Shown: positions 17,738 through 24,297, counted from the stretch's first letter. The stretch: DNA of 34,407 nt from Bacteroidia bacterium (GCA_018058165.1 JAGPCI010000003.1:1-34407); one strand, 5' to 3'. Notes: generated by a model not told the origin, from the letters alone. Numbers and translations are program-made.

Positions 17738-18541
17738 TTAATTTTTAATTTGGGTTTTGTATTTAACAACACTATCTAAAAGTAATTGTTTAAAGTCTTT
17801 TAGTGGTATCATATTTGGGCCATCGCTCATTGCTTCATCGGGGTTTTCGTGTACTTCAAAAAAGAAACCGTCAACACCAACAGCCGCAGCCGCACTTGCT
17901 AAATACACTGCATACTCTCTATTTCCACCACTTTTGCCGCCCATACCTCCAGGTTTTTGAGTGCTATGTGTAACATCCATACAAACTGGATATCCGAAGG
18001 CCTTCATATCAACTAAGTTTCTAAAATCAACCACTAAGTTGTTATAGCCAAACATGGTTCCGCGTTCAGTAAGTATAATTTGTTTGTTACCTGTACTTTC
18101 CACTTTTTTTACAGCATGTATCATATCGTGGCCCGATAGAAATTGTGCTTTTTTTATGTTTACAATGCGGTTGGTTTTACCACACTCTATCAACAAATCT
18201 GTTTGTCTGCATAAAAATGCCGGAATTTGTAAAATATCAATTACTTCGGCTAATTCTTTTGCTTGCCAACTCTCATGAATATCTGTAGTAACAGGTAAAC
18301 CAAAAGTGTCTTTTACTTTTTGTAAAATTCTTAACCCCTCTTTCATTCCGTGTCCTCGGTAGCTTTCTACAGCCGTACGGTTCGCTTTATCAAATGAAGC
18401 TTTAAATACGTAAGTTAGGTTTAACTCTTCGGCAATTTTCGATATTTTTTCGGCTAGATTCATTACCATACTTTCATTTTCGATAATGCATGGACCTGAC
18501 AATAAAAAGGTATTGGATTTTAGGTTTTCGTATAAACTCAT
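17738..18541 (-). CDS. kdsA: 3-deoxy-8-phosphooctulonate synthase (Kdo-8-phosphate synthase)
   Basis: A 267-residue enzyme condensing phosphoenolpyruvate with arabinose-5-phosphate to Kdo-8-phosphate. Family features are the SGPCIIEN opening near residues 15-22, [18 protein letters not shown] near 45-62, TTDIHE near 79, the [16 protein letters not shown] block near 158-173, [11 protein letters not shown] near 189-199 and the ending [19 protein letters not shown]. Length is typical. It lies 24 bp downstream of kdsD, so both early Kdo steps are coupled. KdsB (CMP-Kdo synthetase) and KdsC are not in the window. Confidence 0.97.
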   Translation of the reverse strand: MSLYENLKSNTFLLSGPCIIENESMVMNLAEKISKIAEELNLTYVFKASFDKANRTAVESYRGHGMKEGLRILQKVKDTFGLPVTTDIHESWQAKELAEVIDILQIPAFLCRQTDLLIECGKTNRIVNIKKAQFLSGHDMIHAVKKVESTGNKQIILTERGTMFGYNNLVVDFRNLVDMKAFGYPVCMDVTHSTQKPGGMGGKSGGNREYAVYLASAAAAVGVDGFFFEVHENPDEAMSDGPNMIPLKDFKQLLLDSVVKYKTQIKN

Positions 18542-18565
18542 GTAGTGATTTTATTAATAATTTTG

Positions 18566-19516
18566 TTATTTATTGAAACTGTATATTTGAACAACACCAT
18601 CTAATTTGCCTTTAGTATCTGCAACTATTAGCGACATTATTTTATGGGTATTCATTAACTCTTCAGCTTCTGCCATCATCATTTTTTTGTTAATGGTAAT
18701 TGGCTTGTGAGTCATTATTTTACTTGCTGTTAAAGTAAATAGTTTTGCAGTATGTTTATCCATTGCCCTACGTAAATCACCATCTGTAATAATACCAGCT
18801 ATAGCTTTTTTGTCAACTACAATGGCTAATCCTAATCTACCACTACTCATTGTATTTATTACTTGTTGAATAGAGTCGGTAGGTTTTACAATAGGTAAAT
18901 TCTCCTTAGTCATACAACTTTCAACAGTAGTTAATAACTTACGGCCAAGGCTACCTCCAGGATGGTATTTAGCAAAATCTTCTGGTTTGAAATTTCTTGC
19001 TTTCATAAGGGCTACTGCTAATGCATCACCCATTGCCATAGTCGCAGTTGTGGATGATGTTGGCGCAAGTTCGAGCGGACAAGCCTCTTTATATACTTTT
19101 ACATTTAAATGGAAATGACTGTTTTTTGCCAAAGTTGAAGCTGGGTTCCCGCTAATACCTATAACTTTAATATTGCGGGATAAGATATAGGGAATGAGTT
19201 TCAATAATTCTTCTGTTTCTCCACTGTATGATATTGCTACAACTACATCATCTTTGGTTAACATACCCAAGTCTCCATGAAATGCTTCTACTGGATGCAT
19301 AAACATACTTGGTGTACCTGTGCTTGCCAAAGTTGCTGAAATTTTTGCTCCTACTAATCCTGATTTTCCAACACCTGTTATCACCAAACGTCCATTACTT
19401 TTTAAAACAGCATCTACAGCCTTATTAAAATTACTGTCAAGTTGTTTACTTAAATTGGTTAACGATTTTGCTTCAATATCAAAAACTTCTTTAGCGTATT
19501 TTGTGTAATCTATCAT
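18566..19516 (-). CDS. kdsD: D-arabinose-5-phosphate isomerase (KdsD/KpsF/GutQ family)
   Basis: A 316-residue protein with an N-terminal SIS sugar-isomerase domain (VITGVGKSGLVGAKISATLA near 45-64, AFHGDLGML near 79-87, AISYSGETEELL near 94-105, ELAPTSSTTATMAMGDALA near 148-166) and two C-terminal CBS motifs from about residue 200 (SCMTKENLPIV, GIITDGDLRRA, IMTHKPITINK). This is the full KpsF/KdsD architecture, converting ribulose-5-phosphate to arabinose-5-phosphate for Kdo synthesis. The ATG at 19514-19516 is 8 bp downstream of the winged-helix gene. Feedback regulation through the CBS pair is known for the family but not shown here. Confidence 0.96.
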   Translation of the reverse strand: MIDYTKYAKEVFDIEAKSLTNLSKQLDSNFNKAVDAVLKSNGRLVITGVGKSGLVGAKISATLASTGTPSMFMHPVEAFHGDLGMLTKDDVVVAISYSGETEELLKLIPYILSRNIKVIGISGNPASTLAKNSHFHLNVKVYKEACPLELAPTSSTTATMAMGDALAVALMKARNFKPEDFAKYHPGGSLGRKLLTTVESCMTKENLPIVKPTDSIQQVINTMSSGRLGLAIVVDKKAIAGIITDGDLRRAMDKHTAKLFTLTASKIMTHKPITINKKMMMAEAEELMNTHKIMSLIVADTKGKLDGVVQIYSFNK

Positions 19517-19524
19517 GTTCGAAT

Positions 19525-20052
19525 TTAATTTAGTACTTCAATATGTGGTTTAGCTAGTAAATTAGCTTTTTGTAACTCAAATTCTACTTCGCTAAAAGTT
19601 ACGTATTTTACTTTTTTACCAATTAACTTCTCCGCCTTCTCGGTAAGGTTAGCTAAATATAATTTATCAATATCACCCACTAAAATTAAATCAATTACTG
19701 GGCTGTCTAATCCCTTGGCCAAATCTCCCACTATATATACCAACTCTACATTACCAAGCCTTCTTATTACTTGCTCAACAATTTTATCAAGCCCTGTATA
19801 TTTCATTAAAATACTTTGTATATCACTAAACAAAGGGTGTTTGGTGTTGGCCTTAAATACTTTTTTGTTGCCACTGGTACTTGTTGTTAAAAGTCCAGCA
19901 TCTTCAAATTTATTTAACTCCAATCGTATAGCATTGGTACTTTCTCCAAATTCAGTTTCTAAATTTCGTAAATAGGAAGAGGTTTTGCTATTTAAGAAAA
20001 ACTTAAGCAGCAACTTTATTCTTGTTTTAGATGTGATGAGAGACTCGAGCAA
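19525..20052 (-). CDS. Winged-helix protein with degenerate nucleotidyltransferase-like C-terminal domain
   Basis: A 175-residue two-domain protein. Residues about 8-70 form an ArsR/MarR-like winged helix (KTRIKLLLKFFLNSKTSSYL, ESTNAIRLELNKFEDAGLL, wing SGNKKVFKAN). Residues about 98-165 look like a nucleotidyltransferase fold (LVYIVGDLAKGLDSPVIDLI), but the catalytic GS...DxD is changed: GD replaces GS and only one Asp of the pair remains, so catalysis is doubtful. Homologous proteins precede kpsF in other Bacteroidota loci as I recall, suggesting a local regulator. The start appears to be a TTG at 20050-20052; no ATG is available and repeat DNA begins immediately upstream. It is followed by kdsD after 8 bp. 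Confidence 0.75.
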   Translation of the reverse strand: MLESLITSKTRIKLLLKFFLNSKTSSYLRNLETEFGESTNAIRLELNKFEDAGLLTTSTSGNKKVFKANTKHPLFSDIQSILMKYTGLDKIVEQVIRRLGNVELVYIVGDLAKGLDSPVIDLILVGDIDKLYLANLTEKAEKLIGKKVKYVTFSEVEFELQKANLLAKPHIEVLN

Positions 20053-20320
20053 AGGAAAATTAAAAATTACGAATTACGAATTGGGGGCTAATTTAAGTTG
20101 ATGATTTTGTTCACCTCAATACTTTTTTTAACCGCAAACTTTGCAAAGAACTAGCTAAGGTCGTGAAGGGATTATGAGTTGTAGAATATTTTACTTCAAC
20201 ATTCAATATTCAAAGTTCAGTATTCATTATTTCTTTTTTGAGAGTCCTAAAATCGAAGAGTTAAACTGCAAAATAAGTCAATCTTCCCCTTTTCGAAACA
20301 ACGTTCAGCGTAGCTAATTT
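20053..20320. repeat. CAAAG-type mosaic repeat, diverged copy, upstream of winged-helix gene
   Basis: Non-coding stretch built from the same blocks seen at 22183-22465, 23055-23345 and 33745-34140, in the same order and orientation: AATTACGAATT-type runs, a degenerate AACCGCAAA...GCAAAGAA block near 20130-20170, ATTCAATATTCA-type runs, then the block ending CAACGTTCAGCGTAGC that precedes repeat A elsewhere. It reaches the start codon of the winged-helix gene. No promoter matching TTTG-N19-TAnnTTTG was found on the minus strand. Confidence 0.7.
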
Positions 20321-21450
20321 TAGATTTCGGATTTTCTCATTATTAATCTTTTTCACTTTGATTAACATGAATGGAAAAGTCAACAACACATTTAACAAAA
20401 ATCTAACTAGGGAAACGCTGCTCCCATGTTAGGGGAGCTCCCCGTACTCGGGGTGAGGGGTAACTTTTGCCACCACCCCGGCTTTGCCACCCCTCCTGCT
20501 AGGCGGGGAGCACTTCCGATTGGTGATTTATCGAACAATAAATTCAAAGTACGAAGCACGAATCTCGAATTTTTTATTCCCTTCAATATTCAATATTCAT
20601 TATTCGATGTTTTCTTAGAATCTAAAAACGTAGCCAAAAGCAACAATGTAAGTCAATCTTCTCCTTTTCGAAACAACGTTCAGCGTAGCTAATTTTAGAT
20701 TTCGAATTTTCTCATTATTAATCTTTTTCACTTTGATTAACATGAATGGAAAAGTCAATAACACATTTAACAAAAATCTAACTAGGGAAACGCTGCACCC
20801 ATATTAGGGGAGCTCCCTGTACTCGGGGTGAGGGGTAACTTTTGCCACCCCTCCTGCTAGGCGGGGAGCACTTCCGATTGGTGATTTATCGAACAATAAA
20901 TTCAAAGTACGAAGCACGAATCTCGAATTTTTTATTCCCTTCAATATTCAATATTCAAAATTTTTTATTCGATGTTTTCTTAGAATCTAAAAACGTAGCC
21001 AAAAGCAACAATGTAAGTCAATCTTCCCCTTTTCGAAACAACGTTCAGCTTAGTTAATTTTAGATTTCGAGTTTTCTCATTATTAATCTTTTTCACTTTG
21101 ATTAACATGAATGGAAAAGTCAACAACACATTTAACAAAAATCTAACTAGGGAAACGCTGCTCCCATGTTAGGGGAGCTCCCCGTACTCGGGGTGAGGGG
21201 TAATTCCACCACCACCCTGGCTTTGCCACCCCTCCTGCTAGGCGGGGCGTACTTCCGATTGGTGATTTATCGAACAATAAATTCAAAGTACGAATCTCGA
21301 ATCTCGAATTTTTTATTCCCTTCAATATTCAAAATTCCGCATTCATTATTCGATGTTTTCTTAGCATCTAAAAACGTAGCCCAAAGCAACAATATAAGTC
21401 AATCTTCTCCTTTTCGAAACAACGTTCAGCGTAGCTAATTTTAGATTTCG
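20321..21450. repeat. Tandem array of three ~375-bp units each containing an A-B hairpin core
   Basis: Three head-to-tail units begin with TAGATTTCG at 20321, 20696 and 21061, and a fourth start appears at 21442, giving periods of 375, 365 and 381 bp. Each unit has an ATTAACATGAATGG stretch, an A core (AAACGCTG...GGGGTGAGGGGTAA) directly joined to a B core (GCCACCCCTCCTGCTAGG...ACTTCCG), and a CAACGTTCAGC end. A-B cores lie at 20413-20518, 20788-20876 and 21153-21257. Units are nearly identical, indicating recent amplification. No convincing gene is present, although a 42-codon minus-strand frame recurs (20615-20743, 20980-21108). The array separates upxY from the downstream operon. Confidence 0.9.
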
Positions 21451-21510
21451 AGTATAGTCTTCCCATAGCTTCGCCCCGTCAGTCCCATTTTTGGGTCTGC
21501 TAACTAACAA

Positions 21511-21529
21511 TGAGTAGAAAAACTACTCA
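21511..21529 (-). terminator. Hairpin downstream of upxY (7-bp stem, 5-nt loop)
   Basis: TGAGTAG-AAAAA-CTACTCA is a perfect inverted repeat about 100 bp beyond the upxY stop. In the direction of transcription it is followed by TTGTTAGTTAG, which is T-rich but not a clean T-tract. It could be a weak terminator or attenuator; function is inferred from position. Confidence 0.35.
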
Positions 21530-21562
21530 ATAGTAAAATACATTTTAAACAAATGCAAATAA

Positions 21563-21594
21563 ATTTTGATGTAATGGATTAAATACATCAAAAT
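21563..21594 (-). terminator. Hairpin downstream of upxY (11-bp stem, 10-nt loop)
   Basis: ATTTTGATGTA (21563-21573) pairs perfectly with TACATCAAAAT (21584-21594) around a 10-nt loop, 31 bp beyond the upxY stop codon. In the transcript direction the following DNA is AT-rich (TTATTTGCATTTGTTT), compatible with a terminator; the long perfect stem could equally be an operator or an attenuator in the leader of the downstream operon. Confidence 0.4.
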
Positions 21595-21625
21595 GTATAC
21601 GAAATATTGGAATTAGTTTACGAAA

Positions 21626-22132
21626 TCACAAAATTTCAAGTTGGTTTGATGGTATTTTAAGTAATAGGTGTGCACCTAATTCCTCAATTTGTATGGCGCA
21701 ATATTGGCCACTTTGTTGTTCAAGTATGGTTGCTGTGCGGCCATTTAACGGACCCGCAATTATTTTTACTTGTTGGTTAGGATTAAAAGTTCCTTGTTTT
21801 ACAATGATATCGCTATAGCCCTTAAGACTAAGTTTAATGGTGCAAATTATTTCATCTCTAATAACGGGTACTTCGCCACCAATACGTACAAACTTTACTA
21901 CACCATCTACACCAAGTACTGTTGATCTTTCTCGTTCCAATTCAATACATACAAATACATACGATTTAAATAGGGGTTCTTCTATTTTCTTTTTTCTATC
22001 GCTCCATTGTTTAACAACTGTTTGCAGAGGTAAATACACTGTAGTTCCGAGTGTAGAAAGTTGTTCGGTTACTTTTTTTTCGGCACGTGGGTTTGTATAA
22101 ATTGCGTACCATTTTTTTTCGTGGGTGGTCAT
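21626..22132 (-). CDS. UpxY/NusG-like transcription antitermination protein
   Basis: A 168-residue protein from the ATG at 22130-22132 (MTTHEKKWYAIYTNPRAEKK); an upstream TTG would add 15 residues of doubtful sequence. Residues about 7-105 form a NGN domain (KWYAIYTNPRAEKKV, YLPLQTVVKQWSDRKKKIEEPLFKSYVFV, VVKFVRIGGEVPVI), and residues about 115-165 a KOW-type module (GPLNGRTATILEQQ). This is the NusG-paralogue layout of UpxY/LoaP/RfaH-type factors, which let RNA polymerase read through long polysaccharide operons. It lies before the kds/wzx operon, matching that role. No UpxZ-like partner was found next to it. Confidence 0.87.
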   Translation of the reverse strand: MTTHEKKWYAIYTNPRAEKKVTEQLSTLGTTVYLPLQTVVKQWSDRKKKIEEPLFKSYVFVCIELERERSTVLGVDGVVKFVRIGGEVPVIRDEIICTIKLSLKGYSDIIVKQGTFNPNQQVKIIAGPLNGRTATILEQQSGQYCAIQIEELGAHLLLKIPSNQLEIL

Positions 22133-22182
22133 GAGGCAAAGTAAAGGTTTAATCTTGAAATGTAAAATTGGGAACAATTATA

Positions 22183-22465
22183 AATTAAGAATTGGGTTTC
22201 ACTTTTCACTTTTAGGTTTTATGTTCTAAAGAATGTCTTCTTTTAACCGCAAAGAACGCTAAGGAGGCGCAAAGAACGCGAAGAAATTACGAGTTGGAGA
22301 AAATTTCCCTTCAATATTCAGCATTCAAAATTCTTTATTCAATATATCTTTTTTTGAATCATTAAATCGAAGTCTAAAGCTACAACCAAAGTCAAACTTC
22401 TCCTTTCGTGCTTCGAATTTTAGATTTCGAATTTCCCTTCAATATTCAGCATTCAAAACTCATTA
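22183..22465. repeat. CAAAG-type mosaic repeat, copy 1, between maoC-like gene and upxY
   Basis: This gap holds a 280-bp copy of the segment also found at 23055-23345. Shared blocks, in order: AATTAAGAATTGGG, TTTTAACCGCAAAGAACGCT followed by AAGGAGGCGCAAAGAACGCG, GAAATTACGAGTTGGAGAAA, TTCAATATTCAGCATTCAAA, an AATCATTAAATCG block and CTTTCGTGCTTCGAATTTTA. It ends on the base before the stop codon of the MaoC-like gene. It has no A or B core. No gene is seen; upxY's promoter should lie here, but no full consensus is visible (TACATTTC at 22157-22164 is a one-mismatch -7). Confidence 0.85.
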
Positions 22466-22876
22466 CTATGCTCCAATAATTTCTTTAGGAACTTTAACTA
22501 TTGCATTTCCATCAATTACAATTTCACCATCTTCATTCTTGCAAATTGTTTTTAGCTTAACCTTGCTTTTTTCTTTGATGATTTCTTCGATAATAACCTC
22601 ACAATGTATGGTAGAACCATGATAAACTGGTTTAAGGAAGCGGGTGTTTTGTTCGAGGTATATTGTGCCAGGGCCTGGCAGTTGATTAGCCAACAGCTCA
22701 GATATTTGGCCAACTACCAATATTCCGTGTACAATAGGTTTTTTGAATATGGTGTTTTCTGCAAAATCTTTATCAAGATGAATGGGGTTACAATCACCAG
22801 TAAGATTGGCGAATGATATAACATTTTCAGTTGTATAAACTTTTATAGATTTTGCTGTTTGTCCGATGTAGATCAT
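22466..22876 (-). CDS. MaoC-like (R)-specific enoyl-CoA hydratase / hot-dog fold dehydratase
   Basis: A 136-residue single hot-dog domain. The hydratase-2 catalytic motif is intact: FANLTGDCNPIHLDKDFA near residues 22-39 supplies the Asp and His (D-x4-H), and FKKPIVHGILV near 44-54 is the adjoining conserved segment. Length matches PhaJ-type proteins. It acts on acyl thioesters in the cytosol. It is not operonically tied to sugar genes: 333 bp of repeat DNA lies on its 3' side and over 900 bp on its 5' side. It may be an unrelated gene caught between repeats, or may supply an acyl group for decoration. Confidence 0.88.
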   Translation of the reverse strand: MIYIGQTAKSIKVYTTENVISFANLTGDCNPIHLDKDFAENTIFKKPIVHGILVVGQISELLANQLPGPGTIYLEQNTRFLKPVYHGSTIHCEVIIEEIIKEKSKVKLKTICKNEDGEIVIDGNAIVKVPKEIIGA

Positions 22877-22975
22877 ATAATTAATTAAAACTTCGCTTAG
22901 TTATTTGCATTCATTATTTTGAAATTAACCTGAGGTATATTGAATGAATTAATCTCAATAAAACCAAGTATGGAA

Positions 22976-22983
22976 CAAATGTA
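22976..22983 (-). promoter_or_regulatory. Putative Bacteroidota -7 element upstream of the MaoC-like gene
   Basis: On the minus strand the octamer reads TACATTTG, matching TAnnTTTG. It lies about 100 bp upstream of the start codon. The expected TTTG at about -33 is not present at the usual spacing, so this is only a partial promoter match. Confidence 0.3.
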
Positions 22984-23054
22984 AATAAATTAAGAAAAAA
23001 AGATAATACTGTTTAAGTTGGATGTGAAACTACGCGGAACAATTAACAATTAAA

Positions 23055-23345
23055 AATTAAGAATTGGGTTTTAATTTTAAGTTGATGTTTTTGTTCAACT
23101 TGCCACTTTCTTTTAACCGCAAAGAACGCTAAGGAGGCGCAAAGAACGCGAAGAAATTACGAGTTGGAGAAAATTCCCCTTCAATATTCAGCATTCAGCA
23201 TTCAAAATTCATTATTCTTCATTTCTTTTTTTCGTGAATCATTAAATCGTAGCCTAGAGTAACTACCAAAGTTAATCTTCTTCTTTCGTGCTTCGAATTT
23301 TAGATTTCGAATTTTCATTCAATATTTAGCATTCAAAATTCATTA
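23055..23345. repeat. CAAAG-type mosaic repeat, copy 2, upstream of the MaoC-like gene
   Basis: Direct-repeat partner of 22183-22465, same orientation, offset about 870 bp, so the MaoC-like gene is bracketed by the pair. The CAAAG block and the 20 bases after it are identical; the tail differs by scattered substitutions. Between it and the MaoC-like gene (22877-23054) is AT-rich sequence with only the -7-like element. It runs into the B-repeat triplet. Confidence 0.85.
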
Positions 23346-23375
23346 AATGAACTTTGATATGGAGGAAAACCTATA

Positions 23376-23691
23376 ACCACCCCGGCTTCGCCACCCCTCC
23401 TAGAAGGAGGGGAGCACTTCCGTTTGGTGAGTTAACTTAAGATTGCAGTTTAAATTGATATGCTTAAATCGGTATTTTTTGACAAACTGAAAGTTAAAGG
23501 AAAACTATAAGCACCTCGGCTTCGCCACCCCTCCTAGAAGGAGGGGAGCACTTCCGTTTGGTGATTTAACTTAAGATTGCAGTTTAAATTGATATGCTTA
23601 AATCGGTATTTTTTGACAAACTGAAAGTTAAAGGAAAACCAACAACCACCCCGGCTTCGCCACCCCTCCTAGAAGGAGGGGAGCACTTCCG
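23376..23691. repeat. Triplicated B hairpin repeat, 134-135 bp period
   Basis: Three B cores (about 23376-23422, 23511-23556, 23644-23691) are joined by two near-identical 88-bp spacers containing ACTTAAGATTGCAGTTTAAA and GACAAACTGAAAGTTAAAGG. Each B core contains GGCTTCGCC and the perfect 8-bp-stem hairpin CCCCTCCTAGAAGGAGGGG, ending AGCACTTCCGTTTGG. No A core is attached to the first two. The array is non-coding and lies on the 3' side of the DUF559 gene. Confidence 0.92.
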
Positions 23692-23794
23692 TTTGGTGAG
23701 TTACTTAAGATTGATAATTTCTTTTTTCAAATGTGTATTTCGTGGTATTTATTCGGGAAGAGGAATTAACATCTCAATAGAAATTTAACTTGGG

Positions 23795-23845
23795 AAACGC
23801 TGCTCCCATGCTAGGGGAGCTCCCCGTACTCGGGGTGAGGGGTAA
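23795..23845. repeat. Repeat A core at the 3' end of the DUF559 gene
   Basis: AAACGCTGCTCCCATGCTAG followed by GGGAGCTCCCCGTACTCGGG and TGAGGGGTAA. Contains GCTCCC/GGGAGC and CCCCG-TACT-CGGGG stems and the self-complementary GGGGAGCTCCCC. The last ten residues and the stop codon of the DUF559 gene are encoded inside this repeat. Confidence 0.9.
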
Positions 23846-24188
23846 AACATTTTTTAATATCGTCCAACACCTGGTCAAGATGCTCAAACACAAATCGATT
23901 TTCAAACCTGATAACCTTAATGCCTTTAGAAGCTAAATCCAAATCGCGTTTTTTATCTTGTTCGATTTTCAAATTGTGTATTCCTCCATCCAATTCAATT
24001 GCAAGTGACTCTTCGTAACAAAAAAAATCAACAATGTAATTGTCTATGCTATGTTGGCGCCTAAATTTTCTTCCAGCTAGCTGCGAATTTTTTAGGCTTT
24101 TCCATAAGGAAGCTTCAGCAGGAGTGCTTTTGTTTCGCAATGCTTTTCGATATGGTAGTAGGTAGGTTTTGTTGTGAGCGGGTTTCAT
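23811..24188 (-). CDS. DUF559-domain (Vsr-like, PD-(D/E)XK fold) endonuclease
   Basis: A 125-residue protein from the ATG at 24186-24188 (MKPAHNKTYLLPYRKALRNK); a TTG further upstream is less likely. The DUF559 signature is complete: TPAEASLWKSLKNSQLAGRKFRRQ, then NYIVDFFCYEESLAIELDGG with the nuclease-like D...ExD residues, IH after it, KRDLDLASKGIKVIRFEN and the C-terminal VLDDIKKCF. The last ten residues (TPHPEYGELP) and the TAG stop come from the A hairpin repeat. A B repeat lies 62 bp upstream. DUF559 belongs to the Vsr/restriction-endonuclease-like superfamily; biological targets are poorly known. The gene is unrelated to polysaccharide synthesis and looks like the cargo of a small repeat-bounded element. 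Confidence 0.88.
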   Translation of the reverse strand: MKPAHNKTYLLPYRKALRNKSTPAEASLWKSLKNSQLAGRKFRRQHSIDNYIVDFFCYEESLAIELDGGIHNLKIEQDKKRDLDLASKGIKVIRFENRFVFEHLDQVLDDIKKCFTPHPEYGELP

Positions 24189-24209
24189 GTGTGAGCTTCT
24201 TTGTATTAA

Positions 24210-24217
24210 CAAATTTA
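24210..24217 (-). promoter_or_regulatory. Putative -7 element for the DUF559 gene
   Basis: On the minus strand the octamer reads TAAATTTG, a match to TAnnTTTG, 21 bp upstream of the chosen ATG. An ATTG 22 bp further upstream is a one-mismatch, slightly long-spaced -33. It lies between the B repeat and the coding region, so the element may carry its own promoter. Confidence 0.35.
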
Positions 24218-24250
24218 AGGAGTATTTACATGAATTGTACAATTTCTGCT

Positions 24251-24297
24251 ACCACCCCGGCTTCGCCACCCCTCCTGCTAGGAGGGGAGCACTTCCG
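24251..24297. repeat. Repeat B core upstream of the DUF559 gene
   Basis: ACCACCCCGGCTTCGCCACC followed by the perfect hairpin CCCCTCCTGCTAGGAGGGG and AGCACTTCCG. The loop (GCT) differs from the AGA loop of the triplicated copies while the 8-bp stem is the same. Confidence 0.9.

Larger units (their letters stand above)
23795..24297. mobile_element. Putative A-[DUF559]-B repeat-bounded element (503 bp)
   Basis: An A core (23795-23845), the DUF559 gene on the minus strand and a B core (24251-24297) form one unit. Gene-less A-B copies with the same polarity exist at 20413-20518, 20788-20876, 21153-21257, 24401-24493 and 34231-34332. The outer ends are loosely inverted (AAACGCTGCTCCC versus AAACGGAAGTGCTCCCC read on the other strand). 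The pattern resembles an autonomous element with derived non-autonomous copies. No target-site duplication could be defined, so mobility is inferred. Confidence 0.5.

Noticed and set aside
20426-21438. Plus-strand open frames of 70-90 codons starting in each repeat unit, and a 60-codon minus-strand frame at 21143-21325
   Set aside because: They run across the hairpin cores, repeat with the units and encode proline/glycine-rich sequence dictated by the repeats; no domain is recognisable.
20321-21450. Possible CRISPR array
   Set aside because: The repeat units are about 375 bp long and nearly identical throughout; there are no short repeats with unique spacers and no cas genes.
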